Source: Azolla caroliniana
Taxonomy: Eukaryota; Polypodiophyta
Assembly (NCBI GenBank): GCA_043228905.1
Contig: JBHGNT010000016.1
Coordinates: forward strand, 15,066,001 to 15,130,000
Reading direction: 5' to 3'
Length of the DNA: 64,000 nt
A program made the translations under genes and the position numbers. Below, in pieces: positions 42,430-54,579 of this stretch; position 1 is the stretch's first letter; every line of letters begins with the position of its first letter. Below the pieces are notes generated by a model that ran no database searches, was not told the origin of the DNA, and saw nothing but the letters and a program-made list of their open reading frames with translations.

Positions 42430-43241
42430 GCATCACAAGCATTAATGAAGCTCTCTAGTTGAAATTTTTCCTCACAAGAAGATTATGTTCACCATACTAG
42501 AGCCCAATTTCAAAAATCGAGTCTAGAAGGGAACATTTGGTTAATTGCTTATTTTGTCAATGACATTTCCAATTCAGACGATCATTGGATAGTGCATGAT
42601 AAGGATCCGAAATCTTTTGAAGAGGCCATTGAAATAGTCCTTTGTTATCAATGTACTTCGAAGAAGAACCATAACAAACCGAAAGCGCTAGGGACTAAGC
42701 AATCACAATTCGCTTGGAAACACAAAACACCCAACGAATTCTTGGATCATGATTATAAGAGACAAAATCCTTTTGCATGTTCTGCAAAAAGAAGGGTCAC
42801 ACAAAAGAGCAATGTTAGAAGCTCCAATGCAAAGAGCACGACAACAAAAACAAAGTTGCAGACCATAAAGGTCAGAGTCCTGATGTCTTTGAGGTCTATA
42901 CACATAATTTAAGTAGTTGTAAATGTTCAGTATTGGGATCCAATGGTTTACTACATGCAAACGGGTATATCAATGGATCTTGAGTATAGTTCTTATTTAA
43001 TTCAGGAAGCTCACATACTTCTGTAAATGATCATTTGGTTCAGATATGGGGAATCCAACCCACCGTAAGTGATCATACCTATAAGGTGCACTTGGCTTAT
43101 GGAAGAGTACAATACATCAATAGAGTGATTCAGTCATTCGCAATTTACATTGATAGTTATGTAGAACAAGTGGATTTCCATGTAAGGAATTTTTCTACCA
43201 CTAATGTAATACTGGGTTATCCCCAGTTCTTTATCTATTGA
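42430..43241 (+). pseudogene. Decayed chromovirus gag and protease
   Basis: The frame from 42592 reads [14 protein letters not shown] and [17 protein letters not shown], matching the young copy's gag before its knuckle, which is then shifted out of frame (CSAKRRVTQKS). After a stop, 43035-43241 matches its protease region ([26 protein letters not shown]). The active-site DSG is lost in the preceding decayed stretch. Confidence 0.75.
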
Positions 43242-43320
43242 TTGGGTTCATCATTCAACAATTTTTACACTAAACGATTGTACTTATTTTAAATTCAACT
43301 TGTAAAGAAAACAATCTCCT

Positions 43321-44640
43321 AGAAATTGAGACAACCCAAAGGACTAGGTGTGATGCATTCTCATAACGCAACCTCTTGATGTGTCTTTCTAATAAGTGAT
43401 GTAGACATGTATGTTGGTTTGGATTGTCCATAAATGAAAGTTCCAAATAGGCATCCCGTGATGCCCATAAATGCAAGTCCTAATAGTATGATTAGCATGT
43501 TTGGGATGGTCCATTTACAAATACAAAGGTTCCTAAGACAAGAAGGAACATGTTAGAGATTGAGAATTTTCAATCATTTAATGGATTGTAGGTCTATAAT
43601 TTTACAGAATTTCATCATGTTGATTGACGCACACATATTATGACATGTACACTTAACCTCGTTTGTAAGATTAATCGGATTTCAAGCATTTAACGAATTC
43701 TAGGTCTATTATATAAAATTTCATCATGTTGATGCACACACATTATGATATACACTTAACCTCATTTCTAAGATTAATGAGTTAGGACTTCTCCTTAATT
43801 ATACAAAGTGGAGTATGATTGTAAAGGCGCGCAAATCGATTAATACATGATTTTGATAAAGCAATCGAGGATGTTGGCACAAGGTTAATACTTCTTAATT
43901 GTGTTGATTGTGATGGGAATAATGAATCATTCTTCACAACATATATTATGCAGATTAATTCTACTTATCATCAACACAAAATTGGGTGAGCATAATTTTG
44001 GAAATCCATATTATCAAAGATATGTTTCTAATTAGGAGCAGTGTTAATTAAGGAGTGTTTCCTTTTCTTTTAATTGTGCAGAGATAAGATAAGTAGATTA
44101 TTCAGAGCAGGTGTTTATGAACCACAGAGAATGAAGTCCAATTGAATCTGAGGTAGAGCCGGAAACTGCAGAAAAAATACACTTCCATAATGCAAGAATG
44201 TGTAAATATTAAACGAAACGAAATTTAGGGTAAGATAATCTTGTTAGAAAATTGAGATACTAAACATCTGGAAATTTGAACTATCTTTGAGATAATAATT
44301 AAAATTAATTGAGTTTTTCTCAGCTGAAGTTAGGGAGGGAGCAGCTTACAGCAAAAATCATACGGATATAGAAAACATTTTGAACAATGTAAACCTTTTT
44401 CTTTTGGCTCTGAAATGATCTAAATAGTGTTGTGAGCACTCTTTGCTAGGCTGCAATGTTTATTTAGGGTTTTAGAGTTAATTTATAAAGAACATTGTCT
44501 GCAAATTTTAGGCATTCCTTGTTTTTTGCGAGTAATTGTATCTCGACTACTCTCTGTCGTCTTTCTCCTCCTCCTCTGCAAGGTCTTCCCGACATGGCCT
44601 TTCCGGTTCGTTCTCCTTCCTTTTCTAGAGATTCTTCCTG
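43321..44640. other. Spacer without recognised genes
   Basis: AT-rich. The motif GTCTAT..ATTTCATCATGTTGATG..ACACATTATGA..ACTTAACCTC occurs twice (about 43590-43665 and 43700-43765), a small local duplication. Confidence 0.5.
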
Positions 44641-44651
44641 ATTACCCAGCG

Positions 44652-44828
44652 ATGGAGATAGTTCTGACGAATCATCTGTTTTCTTCTCCTTGTGTACAGA
44701 ACTGGTCACTACCTGGCTATAATTTGGCGACGAAAGAAGTGGCGACGCCACCACAGCTTCTGATTACCAGCAGCAGCAGAAGAGTTTGGATGGTTGATAT
44801 GTCTTCACAATTAGTAAAGAAAAAGCAG
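44652..44828 (+). CDS. Possible first exon of an unidentified gene
   Basis: ATG 44652 opens 59 codons (MEIVLTNHLFSSPC.., Ser-rich, few acidic residues, transit-peptide-like) ending AAGCAG at a GTATTT donor. A pyrimidine-rich leader-like stretch precedes it. I could not find a convincing next exon, and no family is recognised. It may be a gene relic. Confidence 0.2.
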
Positions 44829-45900
44829 GTATTTCATTAGATTTCTTTCTTTACTATTGTCATCATAAAAAAAACGGAAGAAGAAGAAGATTTTAGCTCT
44901 ATTACATTTGAATCTTTTCTTGATTTTTCCTTATAAGAAGGCTTTGGTTTTCACCCCCCAAAAGTTGAGAGGCCACACATCCCATCAGACAAACACAAAC
45001 ACAAACACAAACACAACACAATTGTGTCCTGTCATTGTGTCACTTTTCTACCCCTCGGTTTTTCGTATGGACGGGGGTTGGGGTCCCGGGACAAAACAAA
45101 AAATTAAGACAGACGAGTGCAATTTCTTTTGCCAAGAAAAGGGTGGACGATCGCTGTCAGATCTGATTTCTCGAAAAACCTTCTTGGAGGCCTTGGTTTC
45201 AATTCGAGATACCCATCTTCAAACCTAGAGGTTGCTTTAGATTAGATACCCATCTTCAAACCTAGAGAATGCGTCACATTTGGCCGAGAACTAGAATCCT
45301 AGAGAAAAAGTTGTACAATAAATAAGGGGTTGAAATAAATGACCTGTAACAGATTGAAATAAGTATTATCTAAGGCAAAGAAGAATTATACCAAAGATGA
45401 ATTGATACGTCTGTGCAAATGGGAGCAAATCATTTAGTGTCAATTTGCTTGGCAAGATTGTGAAGTTACTTAGATGTTCAATATTAACCTCAAGAATCCA
45501 AGATTAGAGGACAATAATGGGTTGGTGGAGTTGTTAAGATGATACAAGCCAACTTCATTTTTGCCTGTTACTATCAACGTAGACACAATAGGCTAGTTGA
45601 ACTTGACAATCTAAATGCAATAAATTTTGAAAATAGTTGGTTGTTGACTACAAGAAGTCTAACACAAATATACTCAACACTGGACAACTCTTTGATAAAA
45701 ATTTGAGAGTTGTGTGATTGTATATCACACAATATAGATTTTTCATAAACCATGACTTGAGCAAACGTTATCCACAATCCAATCATGAAGAGAGGATGCA
45801 ATTGTAGACAGAAGAATTAACATTGATGCCTAAGAAAACTTTTTATTTGGTTTTATGACTAGTGTTAGTTCTAGTTTCAAGCTTGGAATATATTATATCC
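44829..45900. other. Spacer
   Basis: It contains an ACAAAC microsatellite (about 44992-45020) and a small duplication AGATACCCATCTTCAAACCTAGAG (about 45209 and 45245). No gene is supported. Confidence 0.5.
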
Positions 45901-46560
45901 CTCTTTTTCAGGCAATTAGGTAGGATGTAGCCTTTATAGCCACAATAGATGACATGGTTGCTCTTTCTGGGTTGGATTATTGGCTAGTTTTTTAAATTTT
46001 CTTCAGGACAGGCATTCCATTTGCCTTTGCCTTTAACATGGAAAAGACGAGTCTCTCTAGAACTTGAAGTGCTAGTTGGCCTCATATCCGTATCTTGTAA
46101 CATCATAGTAAATATATTCAAACATGGAGTAATGGGAAGAACGAAAATTGTGTCACAAAATGCCTCGAAATATTCTAAGATCTTGGTCACCAAATGATGC
46201 GCAAATTCTTCCTTGGTGGCATTGCTTCCTAAGGAAACAAGTTGCTTTTGTAGAGAGATAAATTATGTTCTGCTCAATATAATTTGGACCATCAAAACTT
46301 TAAATTTTGGCTAGTGGGCTCTCCAAGGCTATCATGTGATTCTTATTGGGTCTACAATGCCTTTGTTGAACTAAATCCCAAAACTCTTTTGTTGCCTTAT
46401 CATCTTTGCCAAGAAATTTACAAACAACTAGAGGCTTCATGTTGAAGACCATGGACACGACTGTATTTGTCTAGCCAAGAATCAACTTTAGCTTGTGTGT
46501 CTATTGAAGATGAAACAGTAGTAGTCGTAGGGTTGGGCTCAATCCCTTTTATAATATTCC
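45900..46560 (-). pseudogene. Decayed Copia-type gag
   Basis: Minus-strand frames read CKFLGKDDKATKEFWDLVQQ, then HLVTKILEYFEAFCDTIFVLP, then a degraded knuckle VIYCGYKGYILPN. The layout fits a Copia gag domain followed by a CCHC knuckle. Stops and shifts are frequent. Confidence 0.4.
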
Positions 46561-48635
46561 ACAAATGTTTGTATTTTAACAACCTCATCCTATGCAATTC
46601 CTAATCTAAAGCTATAAAAGGATTGTTATAACTACGTACACAAAGGCAACCTACACTTCCCTAAATAATACTTCTATGTGGGGACAATATATGGTTGTTT
46701 AAAAGGGGGTTCTCAATATGGTGGGAAGGATGGAAATGAAAAAGAAAAAAACAATTGGTTGCTCAAACAAAACGATGTTTAATGGGAGACCTCATAACTC
46801 TAATACCATGAGACAAAACTATTATGAACCTTTTTTGTAAGGCACTAAAGAGGCTAGCAAAAGATTAAAGATGAGAGTTGTTTTTGTAGCACATGCAACA
46901 CATGCCTTTGATTCACATCATCTATACATATACAATTCCCAACTCAAATATATTGTACTTTCTTTCTTCCTAAGGATCTGTATGCACAACAAATTCTAGT
47001 GCCTAATATATTGAAACCTCATTACATTCTCCCGGTTGGGAGTCCATTAGTGTCGCCCTTTATTGACTTGACCATGAGTAAGAGTAACGGAGATAAGAAA
47101 CTTGTGGTTGCTCTTTGTTTATTAGCTTGTGTGGTTGTATTGTTGTCCTTCAACAACTTCAACTTCTTGTGTATCTAGCCTCACGCACCGTTGGTCCTCA
47201 TTTTCCATTACCTTGCATAGTGGCCAAAATTCTCAATTAAAGAAACGATGATATCTCCCTCTAATTTCATAAAAAACATTACAACGATAAACAATATTCT
47301 TTAGATTCTACTCCTTGATGACAATGGACAAATTCTTGCTTGAAGAGGTAGGTATTCATGTATATTTGTTTACCTCAATCTCTAACTGATGTGAAGAAGT
47401 TCACAATTGCCCTAAGCACACAAGCTTAGTGCATGAATAGATGTATGCCCATATAAGAGGGCTCGATGATGAATCGTTTCTCTCATGTGTGTTAAAAATG
47501 TTTTATAATGGATCATCTTCGTACTAACATATGTGGGGTTAATCCATGTTATTTTGTTTTTCAAGTTGATTATATCAGTTCATCTATTCTTTTCCACTTT
47601 GGTTAATTTTAAAGCTATATTAGAACAAAGGTAGTGCATTAATGCTTATGCCATTTGACTCGACCATTGTTGCATTTCAATGTAATAAATGTTGTTATGA
47701 AGTAGTGATATGTTCAAAATGTTGATTGAATAAATGTTGAACATAATGTAGAGAGAGAGAGAGAGACAAACAAAATGCAAAGAGAGAGAGACTCTCTTTG
47801 ACCAGGTGAAGTGTATCATGAAAATGCAAAATGCAAAATGCTTGATAGGTCCGGGTGTAGGAGCATTTCAAACTTCTATGGACTCCATCATACAACAAGG
47901 GTATTTTTCATCATGAGAAATGTATTATACATTAGCATGAATAATTGCTCTTATCTTGTGGTAAACTAGAAGAGTATTGACTGAGAGGTTGGTTGATGGT
48001 TTGCATGGTTATATGCCACAAGATAAGCCTTTTTTGGGTATTTGTCTTGGCTTGCCACTTCATTTTGAAAACCATGAAAACCACTTCATCATTTCTTGGG
48101 AGATTGCACCGAAACTTGAGGATCTCCCCCTGAAGCTCTACCAATACACCTTATAAAATTTTACTTTAAATATGTACTATATAAGCCACTCCATGTAATG
48201 GAGTCGAGTTTCATCTCATTTTTATGAGAATTGGTTTCATGAACTTTTGTTATATTATATATTAAAATAAATGAGGGCTATTGTGAGATAGCCAACATAT
48301 GATTGTTTACATTTTTTTTTCCATAAAAAATATCCTCCATTGGTATTAAAATTAAAGGAAAACTATATACATATATTGTGTTGCATCTGTTCAAAACTAA
48401 TACAACCCCTCCTCAGCATATCCATAGTCTCTATAGCCTCTTTTTAGTGCATTCCATGAGACGATATTTGAAACAATAATTGTGCTAAATGTTTTCTACA
48501 CAGTTTCTCCGTTCGAGCATATCTCGAAATTAAACTAGACCATTCAAAAAGACTTCTTGCTTGTCTTATGGCAAAGACTTGTTAATCTTCAAGTATACTT
48601 CTCAATAAGGCACTTGTTTGTGTGACCTTCATGTT
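46561..48635. other. Spacer
   Basis: No gene or element recognised. Short GA runs lie near 47748-47795. Confidence 0.45.
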
Positions 48636-49470
48636 TTATGAGGACATTTGAACATGGAAGTTGTTCCCTTTCTGTATATCTCCCATGTTGCCACCTGCTT
48701 TCAACATACCAGGAAATGTCATCATATTAGGTAAGAGGCCTTGCACAAGCATTTGAAGATAGAGTTGTATAGCATCCTCATTCTTATCATGCTTAGTATA
48801 GCCCAATAACATGGCAGTCCATTGTACCACATCTCCAACCAATAATAATCCATCAAAAAGCTCTCGGGCTTCAATTATTGGTTCACATTTACTGTACCAA
48901 CAAAAGGATCTTTTTCAAATCCTTCTTTTGCATTATCACCATGTAATTCCCCTCCTCTTGTTAGAGACTCTACGCCAAAACAAGCTTTCAAGAAGTAGAC
49001 AAATCAAGCAAAGTCAGGAGAAATTTCTTCTACTTGCATTTGTTCCAAGCCATAAAACACTTGCTTTTCGAGCCCATAGTCAGTATATCCAGATGCAATC
49101 ACATTCCATTATCAGACCACATTTGATGTACATATCAATCAAAGAGTCCCACAAGCATTTAGGACACTTATATAGGTCATTGCTCCAAGAGGGAATGCCA
49201 TCATTTCCATTTGCTCTAACAACTAACAAACATAGGGCGTCTTCAGTTGGCCCATATTTAGCATATCCATTAATAAGAGTTTCTTCACAAAACCCAATTC
49301 CACATTACCTTGATCTTGCATAAACTAAATATAATTCAATGATTCTTTATCTTGTTTATTCTCTACATATCCTCTTGTGCTTTTGCAAGAAAACAAAATA
49401 TATGTGACAGTATCTGGGGCAATGCCATCATTTTGAATTTGTTTAAAACAGTCCAACTTTGTGGCTATAA
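48636..49470 (-). pseudogene. PPR protein pseudogene
   Basis: On the minus strand, PPR-type repeats appear in several frames: DVVQWTAMLLGYTKHDKNEDAIQLYLQM and PNMMTFPGMLKAGG in the last frame (48842-48636); INGYAKYGPTEDALCLL, PSWSNDL and LIDMYIKCGLI upstream; and QIQNDGIAPDTVTYI at the beginning (near 49440). Pentatricopeptide repeat proteins bind organellar RNA, and the VVxWTAMxxGY and LIDMYxKCG patterns are typical of the PLS class. At least three frameshifts or stops separate the pieces, and the Copia LTR at about 49477 truncates its 5' end. Both ends are missing. Confidence 0.8.
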
Positions 49471-49476
49471 AAAATA

Positions 49477-49856
49477 GTGTGCAGAAGCAAGTAGAAAACC
49501 GAACACAAAAACGTAGGTTTAATGGAGAGCTTGAATATACACAGTACGCGGGAGAGATAGAGAGAGAAGACACACAGGAAAAAAGAATCAATTCAAAATA
49601 ATACTCAATTTGTACATAGGATGTGCTCAGTGAGCACTTTTTATACAAGTCCATACGGACTAATAGAAGTACTGACACGTACTTCAATGCTCATAAGTGA
49701 GCTCTACACTAACTCCCAAAATATATTCCTGCTCGGAATATCTTTCCAACGGTCTCACGGTTTACGCACCGCTACGCCTTCTCGTTGCCCACCGGTTTAC
49801 GCACCAGTCTGGCCCAACCGATCAATCCCAACCAATGTTGAGCTTGTATCTCAACA
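49477..49856 (-). repeat. LTR of the minus-strand Copia
   Basis: In element orientation it starts TGTTGAGATACAAGC after the purine tract. Its end is placed at TGTGCAGAAGC (plus strand, about 49481), where PPR sequence resumes, and is approximate. Confidence 0.6.
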
Positions 49857-50338
49857 CTCCCCCTCAAGCTCAACTTGAGGTTCCATCTGCTCTTCCGGAT
49901 CTACGCTCTGGTTCCTTCTGGCTTCACACCTTGCTCGCGCTCCTCGACCTGTTCGATTCCACGTGCCTCGACCCTTTCGGTCGACTTGCGTGCTCGTGTG
50001 ACCCTTCTTAGCTCCGTTATTGTCGCGGTGTTGGAGCTTCTTCTGCTACCTTCTTTTCCGCTTGGTCGTCAATTGATTCAGTGTATCCAAAATCAAACAT
50101 CCGAACCGACTCACTTTCGTTCGAGTTGGCTATCTCCAACTTGTCTTCGGTCTTCTCACCCTTGATGGCTTCAGCTCTTTTTTTCGACTTCTCCCCTTAT
50201 GTCGGCTTTCGGAATCTTCCGCGGATCCGCCCTTGGCTTCTTCAGCCGATCCGAGATCGAATTCGTCATCCGACTCGGTGTCGCAGTCTTCCGGAACTTC
50301 TCTCAACCTTCCATGGTCATTCGGGACATCTCTCCCCC

Positions 50339-51000
50339 TCAAGTTAGGCACGTCGAGGTGACGCAACCCAAGCGCACCCGAGAATTGCCGCAACTTGTCC
50401 AGACCAAGAGGCTTGGTGAAAATGTCGGCGGTCTGCCGATCCGTCGGAACATACGGAAGTTCGACTTCACCGGAGAGGACACGCTCAAGGACGAAATGGT
50501 AGTCCGGGCGTGGAAGACAGGGTTCTTTGCTAGCTGGATGCTACTAAGGTTGTCACAGTAGATTGTCGTTGGATCGGATACCTCCACCTGCAGATACTTA
50601 AGTAGCCGCTTCAACCATATGGCTTCGCATGTCGCCACAACCGCCCCTCTATACTCAACTTCGGTGCTCAACAACGTAATTGTCGACTGCTTCTTGCTAA
50701 TCCACGCGATCGCAACACTCCCAAGAGAGAACGTGTATCTAGACGTGGATCGATGATCGGCGACATTGCCGGCCCAGTCGGCATCATTGTAGCCGACCAA
50801 CTGTGGGGTTGTACCGTTCCGATATAGTAGCCCCTGGTCCTTAGTGCCACTGACGTACTGAAGTACGTGTTGCGCACACTGAAGGTGCCCCTCGGTCGGT
50901 CGCACCATGAACTGACTTATCACCCCGATCAGGCAACTGAGATCTAGTCGGGTGATGGTCAAGTATATAAGGCTTCCGACTGTCTATCGGAACTTCGTCG
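50339..51000 (-). pseudogene. Copia reverse transcriptase end and RNase H
   Basis: The frame reads LDLSCLIGVISQFMVRP, CAQHVLQYVSGTKDQGLLY, VGYNDADWAGN, STSRYTFSLGSVAIAW, LLSTEVEYRGAVVA and YCDNLSSIQLAKNPVFHA. After HAR the TKHIEV segment is deleted and the frame shifts, although YHFVLERVLSGE and TADIFTKPLG remain readable in another frame. RNase H activity is unlikely. Confidence 0.85.
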
Positions 51001-51073
51001 GGTTGCATACCTTTCCGGAATCGGGGCAAAGCTGGGCGATCGTCTCGTGAGGTTCTTGGCTCATGGAAAAGAA

Positions 51074-51700
51074 CTACCGAAGTAGTTCGCACTTCGGAAC
51101 TTGGCGGTGAAATAATTCTAGAAACTTTGTTCGGATGTCCTGGAATGTTGTGACCTCCCCCATGTCGAGGTGGGAGTACCATCGAGCAGCCAAGCCATCG
51201 AGGGATAAAGAAAATTCCACGATTTTGGAGGCCTCGATTTCTGCAGCCGATAACTGCAGCGTCGAGTGGTTGGCCTGCCATGTGGACATGAAAGCACGGG
51301 TGTGTGATTCCGCGTCGGGGCCGTCGGTATATCGTGGGTAAGTGTAAGGCATGGTATCGAGATCCGGGTCCTTAGGTAAAGCCAACAAAGGGTTAGGGTC
51401 AGGTTGGGTGACCTCTGGAGGGCTCGGCAGGGAGGTCGGTGCGGAATCAACTCGCGATTGGATATCGGGTGGCGAGGATTGCAACCGGTGAGCCTCTGAT
51501 AGTTCCTAGAACGATTGGTCAGTGACCGCCGAGTCAAAAGTTCCTTCGACTAGCTCTGGGCGTCGAGCAGGTGGTTGAGACTGGTGATGCGATTGGGCGC
51601 CATAATGGCGGCTGGAGTTGCCTCCTACGTAGTTCGCTGTGACCTTACAGCTGTAATTGGGCGTGTCAAATTGTGTTAACCGTTTCTGGGGAAACACCTT
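51074..51700 (-). pseudogene. Gypsy gag fragment
   Basis: The minus frame reads TRAFMSTWQANHSTLQLSA, KIVEFSLSLDGLAARWYSHL and FQDIRTKFLELFHRQV, the central gag pattern of Gypsy elements. One stop (after VTDQSF, 51506) splits it from an N-terminal stretch. The 3' side ends at the Copia boundary near 51070. Confidence 0.7.
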
Positions 51701-51970
51701 CGATGAGCCCCCAGGCTATCGGTATCAAGGGATTGTGTTACATGGAAGCCTCTTCTACACGGGGAAGAGGATAGGAGGACGAGGAGCGGACACGGGCTAC
51801 AACCCATTAGGTATAAACGTAGCTCGATTGACAAGTACGGGGAGAATACACAGATAGAAGAATAGTAAAAGCGAAACTTATATTAAATGATAAAGCTCAC
51901 AGTGATTACAGTACTCGGCTCTCGGCCGGAAACAGTTCGTGCAAAGCTCGCTGGTATGATATTAATCTTG

Positions 51971-53635
51971 CTAAAAATGGCGTGGTCGTTGTGCCATCCG
52001 GTTGTAGTATTCATGCTTGGTTGGGCACTCACTAACCATATGTGGGCCTTGGTAGTTGAAACATTTCAATTCTGACCTCCTTAGACCGTTATTGTTGCGA
52101 TGTCCCATCGACGGCCCTCGTTGTTCTCCTCTCAAGACGTACACAGGTATTTGATCGCCTTCGAAATCCACAAAGTGGGACAACACCTCTTCTTCAGCAC
52201 CATACCCTCGGTACGAATCTTCGTATTCGGAAGCGTTCGCCCCGACCTGGTTTTGGCTATCAGTGGTATATTCTAGTTCAGCGAGGCAGGTGCCGATACG
52301 TGGTAGTGGAGGTTGTTGGGGAAGTATCGCTGGTAGTTGTGGGCAACTAAGCAGTGGGGGTGAGCGTGGGTGTTCCACCATTGGTGTTTGGCCATACCTC
52401 CCGTTCAGGGCTTGCCAACAGTTCACTTTAGGATGCATCACGAAAGCTTTACACCACTTACAGTATTGCGGCCTTTGTTGGTGGAGGAGGGGTCACTCGT
52501 GCCTTGTGTGGTGACCATGGCATACTATGCACCTTACATTTTCTCTTTGGGCGTATGCTTGGGGTCTTTCTATACGGGGTGGTCTCAGTGGTGTAGGTAG
52601 AGTGGGGGTGAGGTCCGAGGATTTCTCGTGGTTGTTCGTGGGCGCTTGAGTGGGTATCCGTAACCTGCTCATTGAATCTTCGAAGGTCATCACTATTGTG
52701 CAAGCTTCAGTGAACGATCAACACATCCTGGCGATCAGGAAATTTTGGAGTGTCGGATCGAACAACCCATTGATGAAATGGCTCATCAATTTGTCATCTG
52801 ACATCTTGTCACTCGGGCTACAAAGATGGTGCAGGCTTTTCGTGTGACATATGTAATCCATGACCGTCTCGTTCGCTTCTTGGTTGAGGGCGAAAAATTG
52901 GTCAATCAGGTTCCATTTATTCCCGCGATGAGCGAAGTTTATCCAAAAATCTTCGATGACATACTCGAAATCCCCGATGATGTCTTCATTCAAGGTTCGA
53001 AACCAAATTTCGGCTTGGTCATCGAGTGTAAGCCCAAATGTGGCTACCTTGGTGGTCTCTGTGAGGGGCTCATAAACACGATAGATCTGTTTGAACCTCT
53101 CGACATGATCATAAGCGTCACGGAAACCGAGAAAACGGGATACTAGTTTAGAAATGGAAGCACTCTTCCCACTGTTGTTTGTAGGGTTTCTTGGATGGTC
53201 CGTGGGTGCTCGTTCTTTTTCCATCAATGCTACGAGGTTTTGGATGGACTGTAACGCTGGCACAAGTTCGGCGTTTGGGGGTGTCAAGGTAGTTTGGTCG
53301 GGTGTAGGAATCGTGTCCATACGTGGTGGTGTTGGGTGTCGTTGTGTGTGGGCTTCGTTTGGACTGTCGCCCGTTGTGCTCAAATGCGGTACGGGGCTAC
53401 GTTCGCGGCCTTGACGGTGCATGTGCGATGATGTTTCTAGGAGGTGAAGTTTTTGTTGCACTCGTGTGAATCTATCTTTCCTTTCTGCCAAAGCGGCTTC
53501 GATATCTTGAGTGATGCTTTCCGGTTGTCCTCCTTTCGCGAGTTGTACCGTCCATAGATTGATTTCTTGTTCTATCACCTGTAACTCCTGTGCGGTGTCT
53601 CGTATGTGTGGCTCTACGCTAAGTGGGTCTGCCAT
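51971..53635 (-). pseudogene. Gypsy gag with several zinc modules
   Basis: ATG 53635 opens 305 residues: a helical N-terminus, a Pro/Thr-rich linker and a gag core (FLGFRDAYDHVERFKQIYRVY, DDQAEIWFRTLNED, QEANETVMDY, HFINGLFDPTLQNFL). After a frame change at about 52720 it continues with VRCIVCHGHHTRHE, a TGA, YCKWCKAFVMHPKVNCW and, near 52050, KCFNYQGPHMVSECP, where the second Cys is Tyr. Three Cys/His modules in a row are more than the usual one or two knuckles. Pol is absent downstream. Confidence 0.75.
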
Positions 53636-53867
53636 TGGGCTCTCCTGTAGAGGGGGCGTGTTGAGAGGTGCTTTAGTTCCTTAGCTCGATGGGAGGTTCA
53701 TGTTTGGTAGCGTCCCCGGAGTTAGCCACCCTCTGTGGTATCGAGTCAGGTTAGGTGGGTCAGCATCGTTTGTTTGGTTGGTTTGGGTGGACTCCTAGCA
53801 TGTGGGTCAGGTTTTAAACATCTCTGTCCATGAGGATCCGGCCATGTTTCCTTGTCAAGTTTTTGCG

Positions 53868-54172
53868 GGTTCGTCGAACTTTGATCTTCGTCGAAAGATG
53901 TGGGTTCGTCGAACTTTGATCTTTCATCGAAGGATGTGGGCTCGTCGAACTTTGATCTTTTGTCGAAGGATGGGTTCGTCGAACTTTGATCTTTCGTCGA
54001 AAGATATGGGTTCATCAAACTTTGATCTTTCGTCGAAGGATGTGGATTCGTCGAACTTTGATCTTTCATCGAAGGATGTGGGTTCGTCGAACTTTGATCT
54101 TTCGTCGAAGGATGTGAGTTCGTCGAACTTTGATCTTTCGTTGAAGGATGCTTCCCTTATCGAACTCTGATC
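53868..54172. repeat. 36-bp minisatellite, about 8.5 copies
   Basis: The unit contains CGTCGAACTTTGATCTTTCG and then TCGAAGGATGTGGGT. Two copies are 33-35 bp. On the minus strand it encodes a 12-residue repeat of the SKFDEPTSFDER type. It lies in the leader of the minus-strand Gypsy, between primer site and gag. Confidence 0.88.
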
Positions 54173-54556
54173 TTTCGACAAACTTTGCGTGGAAAATTTG
54201 AAATTTTTGGCACCAACGGTCATTTCGTGTCCCGTAGAATGATCGTAATCCACAAGAATCGCAGTGGTTATGCTTGCCCTGCAATGGCTAAATCTCAACA
54301 ATGCTTAGCGTTAACCGAACAAATAGCTTGCTAATGTCCGGGCAATTAAGGGTAAATTAATTCTTGAAAAATAGAAAATTAACTTAGTGCAAATGTGAAA
54401 TAGTGAGTGTTTTAAAAACAGAAAATGAACTTAATTAAACTGTGAATTAGTGAGCAAAAACAGAAAATAGTGGTTCTCTTTTGATTTCTTCCTTCGTTAA
54501 GTGGGTTGCCTACGAGTTTTTGACTACTCGAAATAGGCTTCAAGCATCAGTTGTAT

Positions 54557-54575
54557 CCCCGGCAGCCGCGCCAAA
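54557..54575 (-). promoter_or_regulatory. Primer binding site of the minus-strand Gypsy
   Basis: On the minus strand TTTGGCGCGGCTGCCGGGG resembles the plant Gypsy primer site TTTGGCGCCGTTGCCGGGG. It orients the gag at 51971-53635 and the LTR on its high-coordinate side. Confidence 0.7.
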
Positions 54576-54579
54576 TAGA

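Larger units (their letters stand above)
40243..43320 (+). mobile_element. Old truncated relative of the chromovirus
   Basis: The LTR at 40243 to about 40695 (TGTTATGGGCATGACC to CTCTAACA) aligns along its length with the chromovirus LTR. A primer site TGGTATTTGAGC follows at 40698-40709. The leader with three hairpin motifs, decayed gag (around 42300-42900) and the first part of protease (43035-43241) follow. The homology ends near 43310, and no 3' LTR is found. Its many stops and mismatches show that it is much older than the copy at 8801-24952. Confidence 0.8.
49477..51070 (-). mobile_element. Copia element 3' end on minus strand
   Basis: In element orientation RNase H coding (51000 to about 50340) is followed by a long untranslated stretch, a purine tract TTGAGGGGGAG (49857-49870 region) and an LTR that starts TGTTGAGATACAAGCTC at 49856 and runs to about 49477. 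The upstream part is missing: near 51070 the sequence passes into a Gypsy gag fragment. Confidence 0.8.
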
